From assembly GCA_003649085.1 (NCBI GenBank), contig QMQV01000050.1:1-10794 (forward strand): a DNA stretch of 10,794 nt, written 5' to 3'. Source of the DNA: Thermoproteota archaeon. GTDB taxonomy: Archaea > Thermoproteota > Methanomethylicia > Methanomethylicales > B66-G16. A model generated the notes under the pieces. It saw only the letters and a list, made by a program, of their open reading frames with translations, was not told the DNA's origin and did no database searches. Positions 6,294 to 10,794 of the stretch are shown here, piece after piece. Position numbers and translations under genes: made by a program. The stretch's first letter is position 1; each line of letters begins with the position of its first letter.

Positions 6294-6814
6294 CCTCGTT
6301 AATCACGTTTTTAAGGCTACTAATTGAGGGGTCGTATAGGAATATTGTCAGGATACTATTTAAGGCCGATAGAGCAACTAGCATGGAGATTAGGAATAAG
6401 GTGTTAACGTTAAGTGTCGAATACCCGCCCACAGTTATTGATGAGCTTTGCCTAGGCTGCGGGGCTTGTGCTCACATATGTCCTGTAGAGGCCATAACCA
6501 TGGTTAAGCTCGACAAACCTGTTGAAGTCATCGAAGGCTACGTTAAGGAGCAGGTGCCGCGCATAGATCCTGAAAAGTGTATTTACTGCTTAAACTGCCA
6601 CGATTACTGCACAATATTCGCGCTCTTTGGAGAAGCAGCTCCCATCCATCCCCGCCACGTTGGACCCGCTAAAATGACCTTGCAAGAGCTGCTTAAAAAG
6701 CCGATAAAGGTTCCGCCTGAAAAGCTTGAGGAGTTTGCTGAAATTGTTCCACGCGAGCTCCTCAGGGCGTTGGAAGCTAGGAAAGTTGGAGGAGGTGGTG
6801 GTAGTGGGGCTTAA
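6290..6814 (+). CDS. ehbL: Energy-converting hydrogenase B subunit L, 2[4Fe-4S] NuoI/EchF-like ferredoxin
   Basis: A 174-residue protein in the NuoI/EchF/MbhN family. An N-terminal amphipathic helix (about 4-25) probably lies on the membrane surface. The ferredoxin core has [12 protein letters not shown] (C54, C57, C60, C64) and [12 protein letters not shown] (C97, C100, C103, C107), so two [4Fe-4S] clusters are predicted; the second motif has Thr where Pro is usual. A C-terminal helical extension (about 130-165) follows. It should carry electrons between the small hydrogenase subunit and the polyferredoxins. ATG 6290 is chosen from GGTGAT and the ATGA overlap with ehbK2. The Gly-rich end (VGGGGGSGA) is the translated ribosome binding site of ehbM. 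Confidence 0.88.
   Translation: MTSLITFLRLLIEGSYRNIVRILFKADRATSMEIRNKVLTLSVEYPPTVIDELCLGCGACAHICPVEAITMVKLDKPVEVIEGYVKEQVPRIDPEKCIYCLNCHDYCTIFALFGEAAPIHPRHVGPAKMTLQELLKKPIKVPPEKLEEFAEIVPRELLRALEARKVGGGGGSGA
6791..6796 (+). promoter_or_regulatory. Ribosome binding site that sets the GTG start of ehbM
   Basis: Within a GGAGGAGGTG run (6788-6797), GGAGGT ends 7 nt before GTG 6804. Several in-frame GTGs are clustered here (6795, 6798, 6804). Only the last has normal spacing, so the true protein is much shorter than the open frame, which begins at 6726. Confidence 0.65.
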
Positions 6815-7253
6815 AGAGGTTTCGAGAAGAAATGCTATACACGTAATGTTAGTTTACTCAGGTGGGTGTAACGGCTGTGACATAGAAGTCGTCAACGCAA
6901 TTTTCTCGCCCAGATATGATATAGAGCAATATAAGGTGTTGATAACGTGGAACCCAAGGGAAGCTGACATACTGTTGGTTACGGGCGCCATCGTTTACGC
7001 GATGAAAGAGCCGTTAAGGAAGATTTACGAAATGATACCTGAGCCAAAAGCTGTTGTAGCTGTAGGTTCTTGTGCAATAAACGGCTGTGTCTTTAGGAAC
7101 CTTGTTGGAGATGTTAAACATAATCCAGAGGTCTTGGCGCCGCTTGAAGAGATCATACCTGTCGACGTTAAAGTTCCTGGCTGTGCTCCTAGACCAGAGG
7201 ATATAGTTGCTGGCGTTGTTAAGGCTTTGCCTAAGATCTTGAAAGCTCCATAA
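6804..7253 (+). CDS. ehbM: Energy-converting hydrogenase B subunit M, [NiFe] hydrogenase small subunit
   Basis: A 149-residue protein of the NuoB/EchC/MbhJ family. It has the four ligands of the proximal [4Fe-4S] cluster: C22 and C25 in [13 protein letters not shown]90 in [11 protein letters not shown], and C127 in [12 protein letters not shown]. Group 4 small subunits bind only this one cluster and lack the twin-arginine signal of periplasmic uptake hydrogenases; both hold here. It passes electrons between the Ni-Fe site in EhbN and the clusters of EhbL. An extra cysteine, C95, follows closely on the third ligand. GTG 6804 is chosen by its ribosome binding site and overlaps ehbL by 11 nt. 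EhbN follows after 18 nt. Confidence 0.92.
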   Translation: MGLKEVSRRNAIHVMLVYSGGCNGCDIEVVNAIFSPRYDIEQYKVLITWNPREADILLVTGAIVYAMKEPLRKIYEMIPEPKAVVAVGSCAINGCVFRNLVGDVKHNPEVLAPLEEIIPVDVKVPGCAPRPEDIVAGVVKALPKILKAP

Positions 7254-7258
7254 GGATG

Positions 7259-7266
7259 GGAGGTGA
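7259..7266 (+). promoter_or_regulatory. Ribosome binding site that moves the ehbN start to ATG 7272
   Basis: GGAGGTGA is the strongest ribosome binding site in the window and ends 5 nt before ATG 7272. The upstream in-frame GTG at 7263 lies inside this site and cannot be the start if the site is used. Confidence 0.8.
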
Positions 7267-7271
7267 ATATT

Positions 7272-8465
7272 ATGCAAGCTCCTAATAAAAATCAACAAGT
7301 CGTTGAAAAAGAGCTTCCGATAGGACCTGTTCACCCAGCGCTACTTGAGCCATTTAGGATAAGGTTCTTTGTAAACGATGAGATAGTTGAAGACTGCGAA
7401 GTCGTCTTGGGGACCATTCACAGAGGTGTGGAGAGGATTCTCGAAGGGCAGCCTGTTGAGAGAGCGTTGTTGATAACTGAGAGGGTTTGTGGCATATGTT
7501 CAAACTCTCACGCTTGGAACTCCGTTAGAGTTGTTGAAAGAGGATTAAACATAGAGATCCCGCCTAGAGCTATGTACATAAGGGTCATCGCGCAAGAAGT
7601 TCAGAGAATTGCAAGCCACTTAATATTCCTAGGCCACGCTATGGAAGTTATAGGGCATGAGACTTTCGCCATGAGAGCTTTTCTGCTCAGAGAATCCTTC
7701 ATGGACATCCTCTATTACATAGGAGGTAACAGAGTTCACCCATCCGTGCCAGTTATAGGTGGTGTTAGACCTAGATGCGAGATAACCGAGGGTCTTAAGA
7801 AGCTAATACTTGAGCTTCTTGACCGTGGCGAGAAGATGTTCAAAGCCTATGTTGAGCGTGTATTAGCAGATCCCTTAGTCATGAGCAGGGTAACGGGAAC
7901 TGGGTATCTGAGCAAAGAAGATGCAATAAGGTTACATGCTGTAGGTCCAACAGCTAGAGCTTCAAATGTCAGGTTTGACTGGAGAATGGAGATGGATGAG
8001 TATAAGCCCTTCACCTTCGACTATATCTTCCTAGAAGATGGAGATAACAAAGCACGCGTCGTTGCCAGAGCGCTCGAAATCTTCGAGTGCATAAAAATTG
8101 TCCGTCAAGCTCTCAAAGACCTGCCTGAAGGTCCTCTAGTTAATAGAAACTGGGTGCCTAAGAGAATGAAGTTTACCGATTCGTACAATGAAGCTCCGAG
8201 AGGCGAGCTATACCACTCGTACGCTCTAGACGACTATGGTAGGTTAAGACACTATAAGATCAGGACGCCGACAATAACTTCCTTACACGCCGTTGAATAT
8301 GCAGCTATAGGCGATCACGTAACTGACGCTGTGTTGACGATTGCTAGTGCTGATCCATGCCTATCGTGTTGTCAACGCGTTGAAGTAGTAGATGTGAAGA
8401 GCAAGAAGTGTAAGATGTTCTCAAGCCCCATAGAAGTTGTCAAAAAGTATGGGTGGAAGAGGTGA
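7272..8465 (+). CDS. ehbN: Energy-converting hydrogenase B subunit N, [NiFe] hydrogenase large (catalytic) subunit
   Basis: The 397-residue catalytic subunit, related to EchE, MbhL, HycE and NuoD. The N-terminal family start PIGPVHPALLEPFRIRF (16-32) is intact. The nickel site shows both cysteine pairs: RVCGICSNSH (C73, C76) and DPCLSCCQR (C363, C366). Both pairs being present distinguishes it from NuoD/FpoD, which lack the Ni ligands. The second motif has a further Cys, C367, where many relatives have Thr. R369 is at the usual endopeptidase cleavage position, so maturation would remove a C-terminal peptide of 28 residues; the maturation protease gene lies nearby. It should activate H2 and reduce, via EhbM, low-potential ferredoxin. 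ATG 7272 is set by GGAGGTGA. Confidence 0.93.
   Translation: MQAPNKNQQVVEKELPIGPVHPALLEPFRIRFFVNDEIVEDCEVVLGTIHRGVERILEGQPVERALLITERVCGICSNSHAWNSVRVVERGLNIEIPPRAMYIRVIAQEVQRIASHLIFLGHAMEVIGHETFAMRAFLLRESFMDILYYIGGNRVHPSVPVIGGVRPRCEITEGLKKLILELLDRGEKMFKAYVERVLADPLVMSRVTGTGYLSKEDAIRLHAVGPTARASNVRFDWRMEMDEYKPFTFDYIFLEDGDNKARVVARALEIFECIKIVRQALKDLPEGPLVNRNWVPKRMKFTDSYNEAPRGELYHSYALDDYGRLRHYKIRTPTITSLHAVEYAAIGDHVTDAVLTIASADPCLSCCQRVEVVDVKSKKCKMFSSPIEVVKKYGWKR
8459..8465 (+). promoter_or_regulatory. Ribosome binding site that sets the GTG start of ehbO
   Basis: GAGGTGA, overlapping the ehbN stop codon, ends 6 nt before GTG 8472. An in-frame ATG at 8481 is too far away, so GTG is preferred. Confidence 0.7.
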
Positions 8466-8471
8466 CGTGAA

Positions 8472-9506
8472 GTGAGCGCGATGTCAGTGCTGTTTTCAAG
8501 AGGCATATGTGTCATATCAGCTAGCATAGCCCTGCTAATGGGCAGCGTGATAGCTGGTATGGAAAGAAAGGTTCAAGCCAGAATTCAGCAGAGGATCGGT
8601 CCTCCGATATTAACTCCTGGCTTTTGGTCTTGGCTTAAGTTCTACTATAAGAAGAAGGTTAGGCCATTGGCGACGGCGCCGTCATTTTATATATGGACCG
8701 TGGTTTTAGGGATCTTCGTAGTGCTATTGCTGCTTATCGTAACACTGCCGCCTGTATGGGGCTTTCTAGGCTTAGCCAGCATACTAGGTGTTGTAGGCTT
8801 TCTAAAGCTTGAAGAGCTGCTCTACGTCTTAATGGGTTCGGTATCGCAGTCGATAATGTCTGTGCCGCTATTTCCATGGGATATAGTTAGAGGGGGGAAG
8901 GTCTTAGGTACTAGGAGGGAGTTCTTTGAGCAACAATCTGCTTTAAGAGCTTTGAAGATGATAGGCCTCGGTTCAATACCTCTCTACGTGGCTATAGCTG
9001 TGCCATTCGCTATGGCTAAAAGCCCATACATCTCAGACGTTATTAGATTGCAAAACCCTGCTTTCTTCACGGAAAGCATATTCCCGCTGCCGTCAAGCCC
9101 CGCTTTCTTCACGGTATATGGCTTCTTTGCCTCAATAGTCTTCTTCATAGGCTACGTGATATTACTTAATGATAAGCCATTTAACATAATAAAGCCTAAG
9201 ATAGACATCATGGAGGGTGGGACGCTTGAATACGGCGCTATATATAGGGCCTACATGTACATTTTCAGCCAGGTAATGGCGTTTGTCTTATCAAGCGTTT
9301 ACGTAACCCTTTTCTTGGGTATACCTTTAGACGTAACTAGACCCGCTTTACTAGCTTTGCATCTCGTGTTAACTTTACCCTTACCCATATTCAAGGCTGT
9401 GTTGGCGGCTTTCTCGCCAGTCTTAACGTTTAGGCAGATATACTCTGCTTCAGCTGGCTTAACAGCAATTGGCGCCTTCGCTTTAATAGCATCCTTGATT
9501 ATATGA
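8472..9506 (+). CDS. ehbO: Energy-converting hydrogenase B subunit O (NuoH/EchB/MbhM-like membrane anchor)
   Basis: A 344-residue protein with about eight membrane helices, of the NuoH/EchB/HycD family that joins the hydrogenase module to the membrane arm. The first helix ends in the family signature MERKVQARIQQRIGPP (30-45), with E31 and the arginines that face the active-site module. A later acidic loop reads KIDIMEGGTLEYGAIYRA, equivalent to the E.E.VAG.NTEYSG loop of NuoH, and follows NDKPFNI. This subunit is thought to relay conformational or charge changes from EhbN/EhbM to the ion channel. It begins at GTG 8472, 6 nt after GAGGTGA. A gap of 11 nt separates it from ehbP. Confidence 0.92.
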   Translation: MSAMSVLFSRGICVISASIALLMGSVIAGMERKVQARIQQRIGPPILTPGFWSWLKFYYKKKVRPLATAPSFYIWTVVLGIFVVLLLLIVTLPPVWGFLGLASILGVVGFLKLEELLYVLMGSVSQSIMSVPLFPWDIVRGGKVLGTRREFFEQQSALRALKMIGLGSIPLYVAIAVPFAMAKSPYISDVIRLQNPAFFTESIFPLPSSPAFFTVYGFFASIVFFIGYVILLNDKPFNIIKPKIDIMEGGTLEYGAIYRAYMYIFSQVMAFVLSSVYVTLFLGIPLDVTRPALLALHLVLTLPLPIFKAVLAAFSPVLTFRQIYSASAGLTAIGAFALIASLII

Positions 9507-9511
9507 GGTGA
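9505..9511 (+). promoter_or_regulatory. Ribosome binding site that sets the TTG start of ehbP at 9518
   Basis: GAGGTGA ends 6 nt before the second of two tandem TTG codons (9515, 9518). The same 6-nt spacing before ehbA, ehbD, ehbF and ehbO argues for 9518. Confidence 0.6.
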
Positions 9512-9517
9512 TAGTTG

Positions 9518-9799
9518 TTGTGCAAGTTTGTCTTAAGAGGTAAACACGTCCAGAATTTAGGCGGCTTCATCGTTGAGATAAGAGCTAAGCTACCTTACCG
9601 CGATATAGTGGTAGGAAACCCATTTGACGAGCCAGTGCAAATACCTGTACCCGTTTTTAGTGTTGACGAAATTGAGAAGATGAAGGAGCTTGGGCTTATC
9701 GTCAAACCTGTCTACGATACCGATAGAGTGCTTGACGTAATAGCTTCTGTGAAAAAGGAGATAGAGGCCTTAGCTAGTGGAAAGCAACAAAGTTCATGA
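9518..9799 (+). CDS. ehbP: Energy-converting hydrogenase B subunit P-like soluble protein
   Basis: A 93-residue soluble protein without cysteine clusters or membrane helices. The N-terminal half, RGKHVQNLGGFIVEI followed by LPYRDIVVGNPFDEPVQIPVP, resembles what I recall of the small EhbP proteins that follow ehbO in methanogens (KHV..LGG.IVE and PYR..VV.NP...P..I.VP). This resemblance is from memory, not alignment. The C-terminus is a charged helix (about 72-88). Its biochemical role is unknown. The start is taken as TTG 9518 rather than TTG 9515 because it keeps the operon's usual 6-nt spacing. It is the last gene before a T-run and a new promoter, so the operon probably ends here. Confidence 0.78.
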   Translation: MCKFVLRGKHVQNLGGFIVEIRAKLPYRDIVVGNPFDEPVQIPVPVFSVDEIEKMKELGLIVKPVYDTDRVLDVIASVKKEIEALASGKQQSS

Positions 9800-9801
9800 C
9801 A

Positions 9802-9807
9802 TTTTTT
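9802..9807 (+). terminator. Probable T-run terminator of the ehb operon
   Basis: Six consecutive T residues, with more pyrimidines on the 3' side, begin 3 nt after the ehbP stop codon. Archaeal RNA polymerase terminates at such T-runs without a hairpin. A promoter for the next gene follows at once. Confidence 0.55.
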
Positions 9808-9825
9808 CCTTCAAGATGCTTAACA

Positions 9826-9832
9826 CTTAAAT
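9826..9832 (+). promoter_or_regulatory. Probable archaeal TATA box for the eL13 gene
   Basis: CTTAAAT lies in a 75-nt gap between ehbP and the eL13 gene, about 43 nt before the ATG at 9875. With usual archaeal spacing, transcription would begin around 9854-9858 and give a leader of about 20 nt that contains the GGTGAT ribosome binding site at 9864-9869. No other TATA-like string fits better in the gap. Confidence 0.45.
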
Positions 9833-9874
9833 CCTTCCAAGCTTTTTGCTCTATAAGGCTCAGGGTGATGTTTT

Positions 9875-10105
9875 ATGTCAGAGAATAAGCCTGAGCCCAT
9901 GGTATTTGCAATAGTAAGACCAACGCAGCCAATTAAGAAACGCGTTGGCAGAGGGTTTAGCTTAAATGAGTTGAAAGAAGCTGGTTTAACAGAGCAGCAA
10001 GCTAGGAAACTCGGCTTAAAAGTAGACAGGCTTAGGAGGACTGTTCATCCAGAAAATGTTGAAGCACTTAAAAAATTTATTCAACAACTTAGAACCTCTT
10101 CCTGA
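9875..10105 (+). CDS. rpl13e: Large ribosomal subunit protein eL13 (L13e)
   Basis: A 76-residue basic protein matching the short archaeal form of eL13. The core [17 protein letters not shown] (about 23-39), then [21 protein letters not shown] (split across about 43-63), is the family signature, corresponding to the R.GRGFSL.ELK.AGL...AR.LGI.VD.RRR...ENV pattern. It is a structural protein of the 50S subunit. ATG 9875 lies 5 nt after GGTGAT (9864-9869). It has its own promoter and is probably not part of the hydrogenase operon. Its 3' end overlaps the convergent hycI gene by 17 bp. In archaea the protein is known mainly from the TACK side, which makes it a useful lineage clue. Confidence 0.93.
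   Translation: MSENKPEPMVFAIVRPTQPIKKRVGRGFSLNELKEAGLTEQQARKLGLKVDRLRRTVHPENVEALKKFIQQLRTSS
10070..10075 (-). terminator. Possible T-run terminator for hycI inside the eL13 gene
   Basis: The + strand has six A residues, so hycI transcripts read a U-run 14-19 nt after their stop codon. A terminator here would lie within the coding part of the convergent eL13 gene. Short T-runs also occur by chance, so confidence is low. Confidence 0.3.
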
Positions 10106-10577
10106 AAACCTCAGCTAAAATCTCTACCAACTTCTCACCGGCTTCTCTAACTTCAGCACTTAGCTTAAAGCCGAACTCAAGATTCTTCGGCTGTATACCA
10201 ACTAAAGCTACCTTAGCGCCTATAGTCTCTTCAATAAACCTAGATAAAACTCTCAAGGACATCCTATGAGATGATAGTGAAATGCTTGATAGCTGGTCTG
10301 GTGTAAAGAAAGCAAGATCTCCTGGTTTGGCTCCAAAGTCAACGGTGTCAATAAGTAGTACGTGAGAAGGCTTCAATTCCCTTAAAACGCTAGTGAAGTT
10401 TTCAGGGACTTCTCCACATGCTATAACATGGACTTTCTCATGTCTTTCAGCTTCTCGCTTTAAATCTTCATATAAAGCTATGGCAATACCATCATCGCAT
10501 CTAAGTGTGTTACCAATAAGCATGACAATAAGCTTCTTAGCATTACCTAAGAATTTCACAAGTTGTTGCTCAATCAT
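10089..10577 (-). CDS. hycI: HycI-type [NiFe] hydrogenase maturation endopeptidase (peptidase family A31)
   Basis: A 162-residue protein close in plan to E. coli HycI. It removes the C-terminal peptide of the hydrogenase large subunit after Ni insertion. Signatures in order: [14 protein letters not shown] (19-32, the GN....DDG motif with D29), the GEVPENF segment (55-61, like SAPEN), [18 protein letters not shown] (65-82, with D77), the SSHRMSL segment (102-108, with H104), and LVGIQP. D29, D77 and H104 correspond to the nickel-sensing residues of HycI. Its expected substrate is EhbN, encoded 1.6 kb away on the other strand. ATG 10577 has a stop codon two codons upstream in frame and no close ribosome binding site, so a leaderless transcript or a downstream start remains possible. 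Confidence 0.9.
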   Translation of the reverse strand: MIEQQLVKFLGNAKKLIVMLIGNTLRCDDGIAIALYEDLKREAERHEKVHVIACGEVPENFTSVLRELKPSHVLLIDTVDFGAKPGDLAFFTPDQLSSISLSSHRMSLRVLSRFIEETIGAKVALVGIQPKNLEFGFKLSAEVREAGEKLVEILAEVFRKRF

Positions 10578-10588
10578 TTCTCAACAAC
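10562..10588 (-). repeat. 7-bp inverted repeat enclosing the hycI start codon
   Basis: GTTGTTG (10562-10568) and CAACAAC (10582-10588) are perfect inverted copies with a 13-nt spacer that contains the hycI ATG (10575-10577). In the hycI transcript this could fold into a hairpin with the start codon in the loop. Function is not demonstrated. Confidence 0.4.
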
Positions 10589-10591
10589 CAG

Positions 10592-10607
10592 AATCTCCTT
10601 AGAGATT
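10592..10607 (-). repeat. 6-bp inverted repeat upstream of hycI containing an AAGGAG string
   Basis: AATCTC (10592-10597) and GAGATT (10602-10607) pair across a 4-nt loop. Read in the hycI direction the element includes AAGGAG, whose 3' end is 17 nt from the ATG, too far for a normal ribosome binding site. It may be a chance hairpin or a leader structure. Confidence 0.3.
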
Positions 10608-10685
10608 TACATAGTTATTACCCTTATTACTATTCTAATCTAACGTTTTCATATTGTATTCACGAGAAACTGTCTAGAGGTTTTG

Positions 10686-10777
10686 TTAGCAATGTTAAAT
10701 GCTATGCTAAACTTATTGCTAAGTAAAAAGATAAAAGCGAATTCTTATTAAATGAGGCAAACACGCTAATGTTAGCG
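10686..10777. repeat. Cluster of GCTAA/TTAGC inverted repeats in AT-rich intergenic DNA
   Basis: TTAGCAAT (10686-10693) and ATTGCTAA (10715-10722) are perfect 8-bp inverted copies 21 nt apart, with another GCTAA between them (10706-10710). Further on, CGCTAA (10764-10769) and TTAGCG (10772-10777) form a 6-bp palindrome with a 2-nt centre. Five GCTAA/TTAGC words thus occur within 91 bp. No gene is confidently seen here; the stretch 10578-10794 is AT-rich and may hold promoters for hycI and for a gene beyond the window. Confidence 0.4.
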
Positions 10778-10794
10778 GACGAAAAGAGGTTTAC

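Noticed and set aside
6232..6432. Minus-strand open frame opposite the ehbK2/ehbL border
   Set aside because: Antisense to two well-supported genes; no start signal or family features.
7014..7334. Minus-strand open frame opposite ehbM/ehbN
   Set aside because: Antisense to the hydrogenase subunits with intact motifs; no recognisable features.
1958..9506. Fpo/Nuo-type complex I or Mbh/Mbx instead of Ehb
   Set aside because: EhbN keeps both nickel cysteine pairs, which excludes Nuo/Fpo and argues against Mbx. The large polyferredoxins, EhbJ-like and EhbP-like genes are not part of Mbh clusters.
10393..10602. Plus-strand open frame opposite hycI
   Set aside because: Antisense of the HycI motifs; Ser-rich, no ribosome binding site.
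10769..10794. ATG with an open frame (MLADEKRF) running off the right edge
   Set aside because: Only eight full codons are visible, the ATG sits inside a palindrome, and GAGG upstream is 11 nt away; it may be a gene start but cannot be supported here.
1..10794. CRISPR arrays, tRNA or rRNA genes, insertion sequences
   Set aside because: No regularly spaced direct repeats, no cloverleaf-like segment and no transposase motif were seen; the window is almost entirely filled by the genes listed.

Overview
This window carries an almost complete energy-converting [NiFe] hydrogenase operon of the Ehb type (group 4). Sixteen consecutive genes on the + strand (280-9799) follow the order ehbA-B-C-D-E-F-G-HI-J-K1-K2-L-M-N-O-P. 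The order, sizes and motifs match the methanogen ehb layout as I recall it. Ehb is a membrane complex that couples ion re-entry to endergonic reduction of low-potential ferredoxin by H2, mainly to feed anabolic CO2 reduction.

The organism is an archaeon. Evidence includes GGAGGTGA-type ribosome binding sites, many TTG/GTG starts, T-run termination, and an eL13 (L13e) ribosomal protein gene directly after the operon. In archaea eL13 is typical of the TACK/crenarchaeal side and is not expected in euryarchaeal methanogens. Ehb plus eL13 therefore suggests a TACK archaeon with a methanogen-like energy metabolism, such as a Methanomethylicia (Verstraetearchaeota) or Nezhaarchaeia relative. That lineage call is inference.

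Layout: 1-273 is the 3' end of a small unrecognised gene that runs into the operon. Positions 280-4844 encode the Mrp/Mbh-like ion-translocating membrane arm: MnhE, MnhF, MnhG, MbhD, MnhC/NuoK, MnhD/NuoN, a small membrane subunit, a fused MbhE-MnhB protein, and EhbJ. Positions 4841-6814 encode the electron-wiring proteins: polyferredoxins with 4 and 10 [4Fe-4S] motifs and a 2[4Fe-4S] NuoI-like ferredoxin. Positions 6804-8465 encode the small and large [NiFe] subunits. Position 8472 starts the NuoH-like membrane anchor, and 9518-9799 is EhbP. A T-run after ehbP, then a promoter, precede the eL13 gene. On the opposite strand, hycI encodes a maturation endopeptidase able in principle to process the large subunit; it overlaps eL13 tail to tail. 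The last ~215 bp are AT-rich, without a confident gene, and contain several inverted repeats.

H2 would be split at the Ni-Fe site of EhbN. Electrons would pass through the EhbM cluster to EhbL and the polyferredoxins, while EhbO couples this chemistry to the antiporter-like EhbA-I arm. The most notable departures are the split of the polyferredoxin into 4+10 clusters, the EhbH-EhbI fusion, loss of a usual His/Lys pair in a channel helix of EhbF, and a Cys-Cys doublet at the nickel-binding motif of EhbN.
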